From: Halopseudomonas maritima
GTDB lineage: Bacteria; Pseudomonadota; Gammaproteobacteria; Pseudomonadales; Pseudomonadaceae
Assembly: GCF_021545785.1 (NCBI RefSeq)
Contig: NZ_CP079801.1
Location: forward strand, 3,220,001 to 3,284,000
DNA: 64,000 nt
Reading direction: 5' to 3'
The notes beneath the pieces were generated by a model, which worked only from the letters and a program-made list of their open reading frames with translations, was not told where the DNA came from and searched no databases. Below are positions 53,368 through 59,771 of the stretch, one piece after another. Made by a program: the position numbers and the translations under genes. Within the stretch, counting starts at the first letter, position 1; each line of letters opens with the position of its first letter.

Positions 53368-54285
53368 TCAGGTGGTTGCGGCTCTGCCTGACATGCTGTG
53401 GCGGAAGCGGGCTGGGGTCATGCCGGCCCCTTTACGAAAGAACTTTACGAAGTTGGTTGGCTCTGAAAAGCCCAGTTGATGTGCCACCTGAGCTACTGAG
53501 GCATCGCTGTGCGCCAGCAGGCGTTTTGCCTCCAGCAGGATGCGCGCGGAGATGACGTTCTTGGCAGAACGCCCCTCGGCGCTCAGGCAGGCGCGGCTGA
53601 CGGCGCTTTGCGAATAGCCAAGGCGCTTTGCGTAGTACTGTAGTTGATGCTCTGTGGCGAATGTTTGCTCGAGCAGCTGGATAAACAGGCGATATGTCTT
53701 GTGGCGAAGGGCGTCGGCTGGCGGGTGGTCCAGGTGCAGCTGTTGCTGCTGTCGGGCGACTCTGATGAGCAGAGCCATCAACTCGTGGCGCAACAGGGCT
53801 ATATCTAGGCTACTACCGCTGAACTGCGCGAAGTCGGCGCGGATCTTTTGGAAGCCGCCTGCGATTGCGTCGCGAGCAGACTCCGGCAAGCTGATGCAGG
53901 TTACCCAGTCGTCCAGCCCCAGGCGTCTCAGGTCACTGTAGGGCATGAGCTCGCTGCGATGAGGCAGGGTGCCTGGGTCGACCAGGATTAACTGCGCCTG
54001 CAGACCCTCACTGTGATGCCACTGCTGAACCTGGCCGGGTCTGACAAATACCAGGCTGCCTGGCAGCAGGTTCCAATCGACAAAGTCGACGGTGTGCGTT
54101 GTATGACCCTCCAAGACCAACAGGAGCATGAAGAAGTCGACCCGCTCAGGCCGTTCCAGCCAGCCTTGGGGCGTTCTGCCGCGTAGCTCATTGACGCTCA
54201 TGGGCTCTATCCCCAGGGCAGCCAGCAAGGGGTTTTCGAAGCCTACTGTGCGCAGGTTGCTCGTGCGCTGGTCGATTGTCGTCAT
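53368..54285 (-). CDS. AraC-family transcriptional regulator
   Basis: 305 residues. An N-terminal cupin-like sensing domain (LVFVRPGQVQQWHHS) is followed by a C-terminal double helix-turn-helix (YYAKRLGYSQSAVSRACLSA and VAQVAHQLGFSEPTNFVKFF, then KGAGMTPARFRH). It is divergent from the NmrA-family gene across 226 bases and probably regulates it. The inducer is unknown. Confidence 0.9.
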   Translation of the reverse strand: MTTIDQRTSNLRTVGFENPLLAALGIEPMSVNELRGRTPQGWLERPERVDFFMLLLVLEGHTTHTVDFVDWNLLPGSLVFVRPGQVQQWHHSEGLQAQLILVDPGTLPHRSELMPYSDLRRLGLDDWVTCISLPESARDAIAGGFQKIRADFAQFSGSSLDIALLRHELMALLIRVARQQQQLHLDHPPADALRHKTYRLFIQLLEQTFATEHQLQYYAKRLGYSQSAVSRACLSAEGRSAKNVISARILLEAKRLLAHSDASVAQVAHQLGFSEPTNFVKFFRKGAGMTPARFRHSMSGRAATT

Positions 54286-54511
54286 GAATTATGTAAACGC
54301 TCGATTTTGACCATTTATTTCTGCCGACATACCTCGCGCACACGCTGCTGCCGGCTCACACTGTATAGCAGTTGCAGCGTCTGCTCTCAAAACGATCACC
54401 CAAATTTGATCGGGCTTTTTTGAAAGAGGCTTCTGCCTTGATGGCTTTTCTGCACAGCTGGCTGTGTAAGGAGAGCTCGGAAGTGGTTTTCAAAATGTGA
54501 GGAAATTGATC

Positions 54512-55363
54512 ATGAAAAGATATCTGATTGCAGGTGCTTCCGGCAATATTGCATCCCGGGTTGCGAGCTCACTGGCCGAGCACGGCAACAGTGTGCATGC
54601 CGTCACCAGCAAGGCTGAGCGCGAGGGCAAGGTCGAAGGTAACCTGCGTTGGGTCTACGCCGACCTAGCGCGTGGCGAGGAAATAACCGATATATTCTCG
54701 GGGGTGGATCGTGCTTTCCTGTTCGTACCACCGGGGTATGCGGCTCATGATGCTTTTCTCGCACCGTTGCTGAAGGCGGCGGTCGAACATCAGTTGGAAA
54801 AGGTGGTGCTGATGACCGCCTTTGGAGCGAATGCTGATGAAACCTCTCCTCTGCGGTTGGCCGAGCGGCAGCTGGAGCAATCCGGTATGGCCTACAACAT
54901 CGTGCGTCCCAACTGGTTCATGCAGAATTTCAGCTCTTTCTGGCTGCAGGGTATCAACGAAGAGAACAGTATTCTGCTGCCGACAGGGCGAGCCAAGGGT
55001 AGCTTTATTGATGTACGCGACATTGCCGATGTGGTCGTTCGTCTGATCGCCACCGATGATCTTAACAACCGGGCATTTGATATCACCGGCAGCCAGGCTC
55101 TGGACCATGATCAGGTGGCGGCCATCCTGTCGCGGGTTACCGGGCGGACCATCGTCTACCAGGAAATCGCTCCGCAGCAACTAAAAGAGGGCTTGCTGCA
55201 GGCCGGCTTGCCGGCAGACTACGCGGACTTTTTGTTGTTGATTCTGAGTCACTTTGCCCAGGGTCACAGCGAGGCTGTGACCAATAGCGTGAGGGAGCTG
55301 CTGGGGCGCGAGCCAATCAGTTTCGAGCAATATGCAAACGACTGCCGTACTGCCTGGATGTAG
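54512..55363 (+). CDS. NmrA-family NAD(P)-binding protein
   Basis: 283 residues. The N-terminal Rossmann motif is GASGNIASRVASSLAEHG; NWFMQNF and the DVRDIADVVVRLI segment are typical of the NmrA-like atypical SDR group (NAD(P)H quinone sensor or oxidoreductase). No classical YxxxK pair is seen. ATG 54512 has GAGGAA upstream. It is divergent from the AraC regulator and is the last chromosomal gene before the prophage attachment site. Confidence 0.87.
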   Translation: MKRYLIAGASGNIASRVASSLAEHGNSVHAVTSKAEREGKVEGNLRWVYADLARGEEITDIFSGVDRAFLFVPPGYAAHDAFLAPLLKAAVEHQLEKVVLMTAFGANADETSPLRLAERQLEQSGMAYNIVRPNWFMQNFSSFWLQGINEENSILLPTGRAKGSFIDVRDIADVVVRLIATDDLNNRAFDITGSQALDHDQVAAILSRVTGRTIVYQEIAPQQLKEGLLQAGLPADYADFLLLILSHFAQGHSEAVTNSVRELLGREPISFEQYANDCRTAWM

Positions 55364-55433
55364 GCGGCTACCGGTGGCAAGGAGTGTGTAATGTGGCGCT
55401 TGGCGTGAGCGCCACAGCAAGGTATAGGCTAGC

Positions 55434-55460
55434 TGGAGCGGGTGAAGGGAATCGAACCCG
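55434..55460 (-). other. Attachment site: 3' fragment of tRNA-Gly(CCC)
   Basis: On the minus strand GGGTTCGATTCCCTTCACCC followed by GCTCCA is the T-arm, acceptor 3' strand, discriminator and CCA of a bacterial tRNA-Gly with CCC anticodon. The rest of the tRNA is absent: sequence to the right does not fold as a tRNA body and the first T-stem pair beyond the loop fails. The fragment is a classical duplicated attachment core; the intact gene is expected at the far end, past 64000. Confidence 0.8.
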
Positions 55461-55473
55461 TTTCAGAGTATCT

Positions 55474-55560
55474 GCATTGTCTAGCTATTTTTAGCTTTTC
55501 TCTTCAAATCAGGCTGTTAGCTAAATCTTCGCCTTGTGTTGTCCTGCATTGCTCAGCTAT
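55474..55560. repeat. Direct repeat pair next to attachment site
   Basis: GCATTGTCTAGCTAT (55474-55488) and GCATTGCTCAGCTAT (55546-55560) share 13 of 15 bases, 72 bases apart, just inside the element. Position suggests arm-type sites for integrase or excisionase (inference). Confidence 0.55.
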
Positions 55561-55621
55561 GTCTGCGACACTTTTTCGACACTGAATTGGCCGAAATAGA
55601 CGTCGAGTGGTGTTTGTATTG

Positions 55622-56386
55622 CTATTGAATTTTCTGCTTTTTCATGCTGTCTATTTTTTTTCTTTCTTTCGCTATTCTCTCTTTTTCGAAATTCTCATTT
55701 TTTAGTCTTAAGAATCCTTCAGGGTTTAGCTTGCAGTGGTGATGGTGGTGCTCTTTTTCTAATCGCTCTTTTTCTTCTGCTATTTCTTTTTCCGTTTTTT
55801 TTCTTTTTCCCCAAAGCGATCTCCCTTTTTGGAATGCCACATACCAGCTATAGATTAGCACTACGGCTGAAAATACAGGGCTTGACCACCCAATGATTTC
55901 AATTGTTACAGGTATGATGCATATCCATACTGTCATTCCGATAAGTAGGATTTTCCTACTCTTTGCCTCATTTTCTTGCTTTACTGCGACTTCTTCGTAT
56001 GTCGTGCTACCTAGGTCTGAGTAAATTTCTTTCAGTTTTTCTTTAGATAGATCGAATTTGGGTTTTTCTGATTCGGGGTATTCGTCCCAGTGCTGAATGA
56101 TTTTTCCTTTCTTTGCATAACCTAGTAGAAAGTTATGCCCCACCTTATCTTTTGTTCGCCATTTTTCATTTGTTTTGTTATCGATCATGAGCATTATTGG
56201 GGTTGCATATCTTAATGCCCAGTGCTCTAGCTCTGATTCTGCTATTTCTTTTATGTTTTCTAGCGGTTCGTATATATGGAGCGTTAGCATTGCGAATTCA
56301 CCCCCTGTAAATACGGGGTTGTACTCTACATAGTAGCCATCTCTTTTTTCTTCGATAGCATTGTATCTAACCCAAGGTTTAATCAT
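55622..56386 (-). CDS. AT-rich prophage cargo: membrane protein of unknown function
   Basis: 254 residues. A soluble N-terminal region (about 1-144) rich in aromatic and charged residues is followed by two membrane segments (about 145-163 and 169-186) and a highly charged C-terminal helix (190-254) that includes five consecutive His at 213-217. The DNA is far more AT-rich than the chromosome, a sign of transfer. No family recognised. It is the gene closest to the attachment site and runs leftward, opposite to the phage genes, like superinfection or defence cargo (inference). Confidence 0.78.
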   Translation of the reverse strand: MIKPWVRYNAIEEKRDGYYVEYNPVFTGGEFAMLTLHIYEPLENIKEIAESELEHWALRYATPIMLMIDNKTNEKWRTKDKVGHNFLLGYAKKGKIIQHWDEYPESEKPKFDLSKEKLKEIYSDLGSTTYEEVAVKQENEAKSRKILLIGMTVWICIIPVTIEIIGWSSPVFSAVVLIYSWYVAFQKGRSLWGKRKKTEKEIAEEKERLEKEHHHHHCKLNPEGFLRLKNENFEKERIAKERKKIDSMKKQKIQ

Positions 56387-56434
56387 CGGATTCCCTTTTG
56401 ACAGAGCAGACGCCTACTTCGCTTGTGCTGTTTT

Positions 56435-56746
56435 TTAAGCGGTATCGTCGATTTCTCTAAATTTTGCTAGAGCGACTTCTTGTACGCGAGCATGGATCAA
56501 AATAAAAATGCTGAACATGAAACCAAGTATGGTTATTTTTAAAAGCCACGAAGCTGTGTTGTACATTAGTTCTGGGTCGGAAAAATAAGGTTCTTGCCAG
56601 AAGTTCAATATGTAGTTGCTGAAGTCGGAGTACTGAGTCGCGGCAATTGTTCCCAAAACTAAAATTGCCCCTGCTGATAAGCTGGGTATAATTGAAAGTC
56701 TTGCTGCCCAGCATAGTTTTATGATCGACTTTTTGATTATGTTCAT
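56435..56746 (-). CDS. AT-rich prophage cargo: small two-pass membrane protein
   Basis: 103 residues with two hydrophobic segments (about 13-36 and 67-88) separated by an acidic/aromatic loop. Codons are AT-rich like its neighbour 48 bases downstream, and the pair probably forms one leftward transcript. No recognised family or motif. Confidence 0.68.
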   Translation of the reverse strand: MNIIKKSIIKLCWAARLSIIPSLSAGAILVLGTIAATQYSDFSNYILNFWQEPYFSDPELMYNTASWLLKITILGFMFSIFILIHARVQEVALAKFREIDDTA

Positions 56747-56870
56747 GTATTTAATGTTCTGTTTTTATATGCTTGCGAAGCTTTCGATTTTTAATGGTTC
56801 GTGGTTTCGGTGGAGAGGATACTTTGATGATTTTCAATCGGTCGCTCTTCTTTGAGTCAAGTTTTTAGGT

Positions 56871-57200
56871 TCACCACGTTTTCTCTCTGCGCCCTTGCGC
56901 GCACTCTTGTACGTCTTGGTCGATCACATTGCCTGGCTTCATGCACTCTCGTACAGAACGCATCGGTCCTCTATTTGCCTCCATTTCGGCTCTTTCTTGT
57001 GCTCTGAGCTGATTCCGGGCCGCTTGGCCCAACGCTGAGTCATTGTCGGCAAACGTCTGCATGACGCTTTTTTGGATGTAGTCCGTATAGGCTTTGAGCG
57101 TGGGCTCCATCGCTTCTGCTGCTTGAGCCAATGCGGTCTTTTCCTCGGCTGTAGCGGTGATGCTGAACAGCATCAGGGTGATTGCTGTTGTCTTCTTCAT
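56871..57200 (-). CDS. Exported small protein of unknown function
   Basis: 109 residues. The signal peptide MKKTTAITLMLFSITATAEE predicts export. The mature part is helical and ends in a basic tail with two cysteines (RECMKPG, QECAQG) that may form a disulfide. Lies between the repressor and AT-rich cargo in the prophage, leftward. Function unknown. Confidence 0.7.
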   Translation of the reverse strand: MKKTTAITLMLFSITATAEEKTALAQAAEAMEPTLKAYTDYIQKSVMQTFADNDSALGQAARNQLRAQERAEMEANRGPMRSVRECMKPGNVIDQDVQECAQGRREKTW

Positions 57201-57273
57201 CCTTGTTACTCCTACTCTTCCTTGACCCTGTGAAACCGGGAAAACCAGCGCCTAGCAGCTTCTTTTGTGATCG

Positions 57274-57540
57274 CTATCCCGCGTTGTGACTGGGTAACTT
57301 TGAGTTGGCCTCGTCGTATTCTGGGCTTGTTTGGCCTATCTCCGGCATCACTTCACCGGTGCTCAACCACCACCTGTACTGCGGATAGACCTTCCCTAGT
57401 GTCTCTACTTCATCTGCACCGACACGGGCTTTGCCTCGTTTGATGCTGACCCAGCGGTCGTAATTGGTCTCACCTGCGCGAGTGAGTTCGCTCAGGTTGC
57501 TTATCTCTATCAATGCAAGTGATCTATCAGTAATGCTCAT
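57274..57540 (-). CDS. Prophage repressor-like DNA-binding protein
   Basis: 88 residues. The segment ALIEISNLSELTRAGETNYD and RWVSIKRGKARVGADEVETL resembles a compact helix-turn-helix of phage Cro/C repressors, followed by LGKVYPQYRWWLSTGEVMPE, common in phage regulators that contact DNA. It is divergent from the excisionase-like gene, the position of the Pf4 repressor. Palindromic operators lie in the gap between them. Confidence 0.72.
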   Translation of the reverse strand: MSITDRSLALIEISNLSELTRAGETNYDRWVSIKRGKARVGADEVETLGKVYPQYRWWLSTGEVMPEIGQTSPEYDEANSKLPSHNAG

Positions 57541-57563
57541 TTAATAGTAACAAATCATATTTT

Positions 57564-57624
57564 GGACTATGTACAAACCTTAGCTTGGACGCTATTGTTT
57601 GGACTATGTTCATGGACATAGTCC
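57564..57624. promoter_or_regulatory. Operator repeats of the prophage switch
   Basis: A perfect palindrome GGACTATGT-TCATGG-ACATAGTCC spans 57601-57624, and another GGACTATGT half-site lies at 57564-57572; both are preceded by TTT. They sit in the 127-base gap between the repressor and excisionase genes and are the obvious binding sites for one of them. Confidence 0.8.
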
Positions 57625-57667
57625 ATGAGGTGTTTTCTTCATTGCCAAACATAGTGGAACAAAGCGT

Positions 57668-57877
57668 ATGGATATGGAAGGCGTAGGACCGGAAAACCTC
57701 ATTGGCGCACCGCCAATCATGCCGTGGCCCAAGTTTGCCGACTGGATCGGCATGGGCGATGAACCCCGCGTGGTTGAGTCATGGATTCAACGGGGCTATC
57801 TCCCGACCAAGAAAATCGGCAAGCGCCAGATGGTCAACGTCGCGTTGCTTGTCCGTCAGTTGCTGGAAGAGGAATAG
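57668..57877 (+). CDS. Excisionase-like DNA-binding protein (XisF-like)
   Basis: 69 residues. A winged-helix/MerR-like DNA-binding fold: WPKFADWIGMGDEPRVVESW then IQRGYLPTKKIGKRQMVNVA. Pf4 XisF4 occupies the same place, divergent from the repressor, and drives both excision and repressor control. First gene of the rightward phage transcript; the next gene follows in 3 bases. Confidence 0.75.
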   Translation: MDMEGVGPENLIGAPPIMPWPKFADWIGMGDEPRVVESWIQRGYLPTKKIGKRQMVNVALLVRQLLEEE

Positions 57878-57880
57878 GTC

Positions 57881-58126
57881 GTGAACAGCCTGCAGCGCTA
57901 CAAGCCCAAGCACGAACCCGGCTGCGAATGCTCCGTTTGCTGGACTCACCAGTTCTGCAACGAAATGCACGCCCGCAACGATGCCCGCGAAAAGCGCTGT
58001 CACGAACTCCTGAACAACCCGCTGGAAGCTCGTCGGGAAAAGTTCTGGACGCTGGAGCGCAAGGAACGTGGAACCCCGTTCGTTCCCATGGAACGCCCGA
58101 CCTTGCCGAAAGGTAATCAAGCATGA
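57881..58126 (+). CDS. Small early phage protein, Cys-rich N-terminus
   Basis: 81 residues from a GTG with GAGGAA upstream. Cysteines in PGCECSVCWTHQFC suggest a small metal-binding segment; the rest is basic and helical. Overlaps the next gene by 4 bases. Function unknown. Confidence 0.72.
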   Translation: MNSLQRYKPKHEPGCECSVCWTHQFCNEMHARNDAREKRCHELLNNPLEARREKFWTLERKERGTPFVPMERPTLPKGNQA

Positions 58127-58341
58127 GCAACCAGATCGCAGCGCTGACTGATGGCTATGTCCTTTGCCAAGAGTGCGGCCACGTCGAGGAATACTCCGAG
58201 GCCCGCGCCAACCGGCAGGAACGCTGCTCGCGCTGCAAGTCTGGTTTCTTCTGCGGTTGTCACTGCTGCGACGGTCTGGCCCGTATGAACCTCCAGCTGC
58301 GTATTCACGAACAGTTTGATCAGAAGGAAAACGACCAATGA
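58123..58341 (+). CDS. Small phage zinc-ribbon protein
   Basis: 72 residues with two CxxC pairs, LCQECGH and RCSRCKSG, plus a CGCHCC cluster, giving a zinc ribbon. The start overlaps the previous gene (ATGA) and its stop overlaps the next one the same way. Confidence 0.75.
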   Translation: MSNQIAALTDGYVLCQECGHVEEYSEARANRQERCSRCKSGFFCGCHCCDGLARMNLQLRIHEQFDQKENDQ

Positions 58342-58640
58342 CCGTCCGTTTCCGTACTGCTCGTTATCTGGTGGCGTTGCTCTGGCATTGGTCAGTGCCG
58401 TTCATGCTGGGTGCCGTGACGGCTTCGATTGTTGCTGCTCAAGGCATCCTCTCAACCGTTGAACTGATTGATCAGTCTTTTGATGGCGCCCTACAGCGGA
58501 CGGTCGCCAGTTGTTCAACCGCAGCGCCCGAGACGGCGGAAATTAGCGGAGCAACGCGGAGTCTGTTTCCGCTGGCTCGGGGGCCAACAAGCCCACCGGG
58601 CGCGTTAGTCCTGGCATTACCCAGTGATACCCGGCCCTAG
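58338..58640 (+). CDS. Small membrane phage protein, uncertain 3' half
   Basis: 100 residues. One membrane segment (about 10-35, ALLWHWSVPFMLGAVTASIV). The start overlaps the preceding gene by 4 bases, which supports translation. The last 40 codons lie in a GC-rich, hairpin-rich stretch and read as low-complexity Ala/Pro/Ser, so the true product may be shorter in function or the region may double as a DNA signal. Confidence 0.5.
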   Translation: MTVRFRTARYLVALLWHWSVPFMLGAVTASIVAAQGILSTVELIDQSFDGALQRTVASCSTAAPETAEISGATRSLFPLARGPTSPPGALVLALPSDTRP

Positions 58641-58771
58641 GCCAACAACGTAAACCCCCGCAGTACCGAGAACACCCTCGGGCGAAACCAGAAATTCGCC
58701 TGTGTGGATTCGCTCGGCCTGCAGAAAGGCAAAACCGCGCAATCAGGCGCATCACAAGTGAGGTAACACCA
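58641..58771 (+). other. Phage intergenic region with hairpins, possible replication or packaging signal
   Basis: 131 bases without a gene. GGGCGAA pairs with TTCGCC nearby, and the upstream GC-rich part (58545-58640) has further short dyads. In filamentous phages intergenic hairpins hold origins and packaging signals; which, if any, is here is inference. Confidence 0.35.
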
Positions 58772-59122
58772 ATGGCACGTTCAACTATCGAAGTCGCATT
58801 TCTGAGCACTCAAAAGCTCCAGTTCAGCAACAAGGACGGCAACGTGAAGATCGTGAAGGTCTTCTATGGCGATGAACCTGACGGCCAAACCGAACACGGT
58901 CTGTCCGTGGTCAGCATGGACGTTCCCGAAGAAGTGGCCGATGAAATCTTTGCTGCCGGTGCCAACATCGCCCCGCTCGAACAGGTGCGCATCACCTTTG
59001 AGATTGCCCGCGCTGGCAAACAAAAGGGCAACAATCTGTGCCTGCACATCGAGCCGGTGAAACCCAAGGCCGACAAGCCTGCGACTCAGGCCCAGTCCCC
59101 CAACACCCAGGCCAAAGCCTGA
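58772..59122 (+). CDS. Probable ssDNA-binding protein (gpV position)
   Basis: 116 residues. A beta-rich domain (about 1-95) followed by a Lys/Pro/Ala/Gln tail (KPKADKPATQAQSPNTQAKA). The place, just ahead of the coat genes, and the size match the single-stranded-DNA-binding gpV of Pf phages; direct family identity is not certain. GAGGTAA precedes the ATG. Confidence 0.6.
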   Translation: MARSTIEVAFLSTQKLQFSNKDGNVKIVKVFYGDEPDGQTEHGLSVVSMDVPEEVADEIFAAGANIAPLEQVRITFEIARAGKQKGNNLCLHIEPVKPKADKPATQAQSPNTQAKA

Positions 59123-59147
59123 CCCGTTAACTGAAAAGGGGTAGGCC

Positions 59148-59378
59148 ATGGGACCGCAAGTTTACGTTCAGGTGTGTTCCACCTTCGACCAATCCGGCCA
59201 GTGCGTACAGGCCGCTTGGCAACTGGCCTACCTCGCTTCGGACTCCACCGAGTTCGAAGCCTTCACCTCATTCGACCCTCAAGCCTTTTGGCTTGGGTTC
59301 GGATCGACAGTGACCTGTTTCTTCGTCGGTTTCGGCATCGGGTTGCTGGCGGCACTGTTCCGCAAGATGCGCGGATAA
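59148..59378 (+). CDS. Small phage membrane protein, minor-coat-like
   Basis: 76 residues. One membrane segment near the C-terminus (about 47-70, FWLGFGSTVTCFFVGFGIGL) followed by a basic end RKMRG. This shape and position upstream of the major coat gene match small inovirus virion proteins (pVII/pIX-like). GGGGTAGG lies before the ATG. Confidence 0.7.
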   Translation: MGPQVYVQVCSTFDQSGQCVQAAWQLAYLASDSTEFEAFTSFDPQAFWLGFGSTVTCFFVGFGIGLLAALFRKMRG

Positions 59379-59403
59379 CTTAACCCTGCAAGAGGTAGTA
59401 CCC

Positions 59404-59646
59404 ATGAAACACATGAACGCTGTTCGTCGCTTCGGCGGCAAGTTTGGCATTGCATCCCGCAATGCCGCCATTGCTCTGACCGTCCCGGTCATGGCGTCCC
59501 CGGCCTTCGCGGCTCTCCCGGAAACGGTCCAGACCGAGGTTGATACCGCTGTCGCTGATCTTCGCTCTGGCGGCGGCCTGATCATCGGTGCAGTTGCGGT
59601 ACTGGCCGGTCTGGCTCTGGTGATCGCTGTCTTCCGTAAGGCGTAA
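59404..59646 (+). CDS. Major coat protein precursor (pVIII/CoaB-like)
   Basis: 80 residues. A 36-residue leader with basic start ends in ASPAFA, leaving a mature 44-residue coat: acidic N-terminus (ALPETVQTEVDTAVADL), hydrophobic middle (GGLIIGAVAVLAGLALVIAV) and basic C-terminus FRKA. This is the Inovirus coat design; Pf1 mature coat has 46 residues. AGAGG precedes the ATG. Confidence 0.9.
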   Translation: MKHMNAVRRFGGKFGIASRNAAIALTVPVMASPAFAALPETVQTEVDTAVADLRSGGGLIIGAVAVLAGLALVIAVFRKA

Positions 59647-59649
59647 GCC

Positions 59650-59727
59650 GTGCTCTGGTCATTGCTGCTGGGCGTCGTGTTGGCCTCGGCGTTCATCACA
59701 GGCATCAAGGTTGGCCAGTATCAATGA
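59650..59727 (+). CDS. Tiny hydrophobic phage protein
   Basis: 25 residues from a GTG three bases after the coat stop: LWSLLLGVVLASAFITGIKV forms one membrane span, ending GQYQ. Small genes of this type sit at the same place in Pf phages. The terminator begins 6 bases past its stop. Confidence 0.55.
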   Translation: MLWSLLLGVVLASAFITGIKVGQYQ

Positions 59728-59732
59728 CTTCT

Positions 59733-59756
59733 AGGGGCCTTCGGGCCCCTTTCTTG
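59733..59756 (+). terminator. Terminator after coat protein genes
   Basis: AGGGGCC, TTCG tetraloop, GGCCCCT and a T-rich tail (TTCTTGTTT). Inoviruses often have a terminator after the highly expressed coat gene. It also excludes the upstream ATG at 59724 as start of the pIII-like gene. Confidence 0.92.
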
Positions 59757-59771
59757 TTTGAGGGTGTGGGT

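Noticed and set aside
55434..55620. Complete tRNA gene at the prophage edge
   Set aside because: Only the T loop, acceptor 3' strand and CCA are present; no anticodon arm or 5' acceptor strand follows.
59724..59771. ATG at 59724 as start of the pIII-like gene
   Set aside because: It would place a strong terminator inside the gene and spoil the signal peptide; ATG 59772 has a ribosome site and opens the signal peptide directly.
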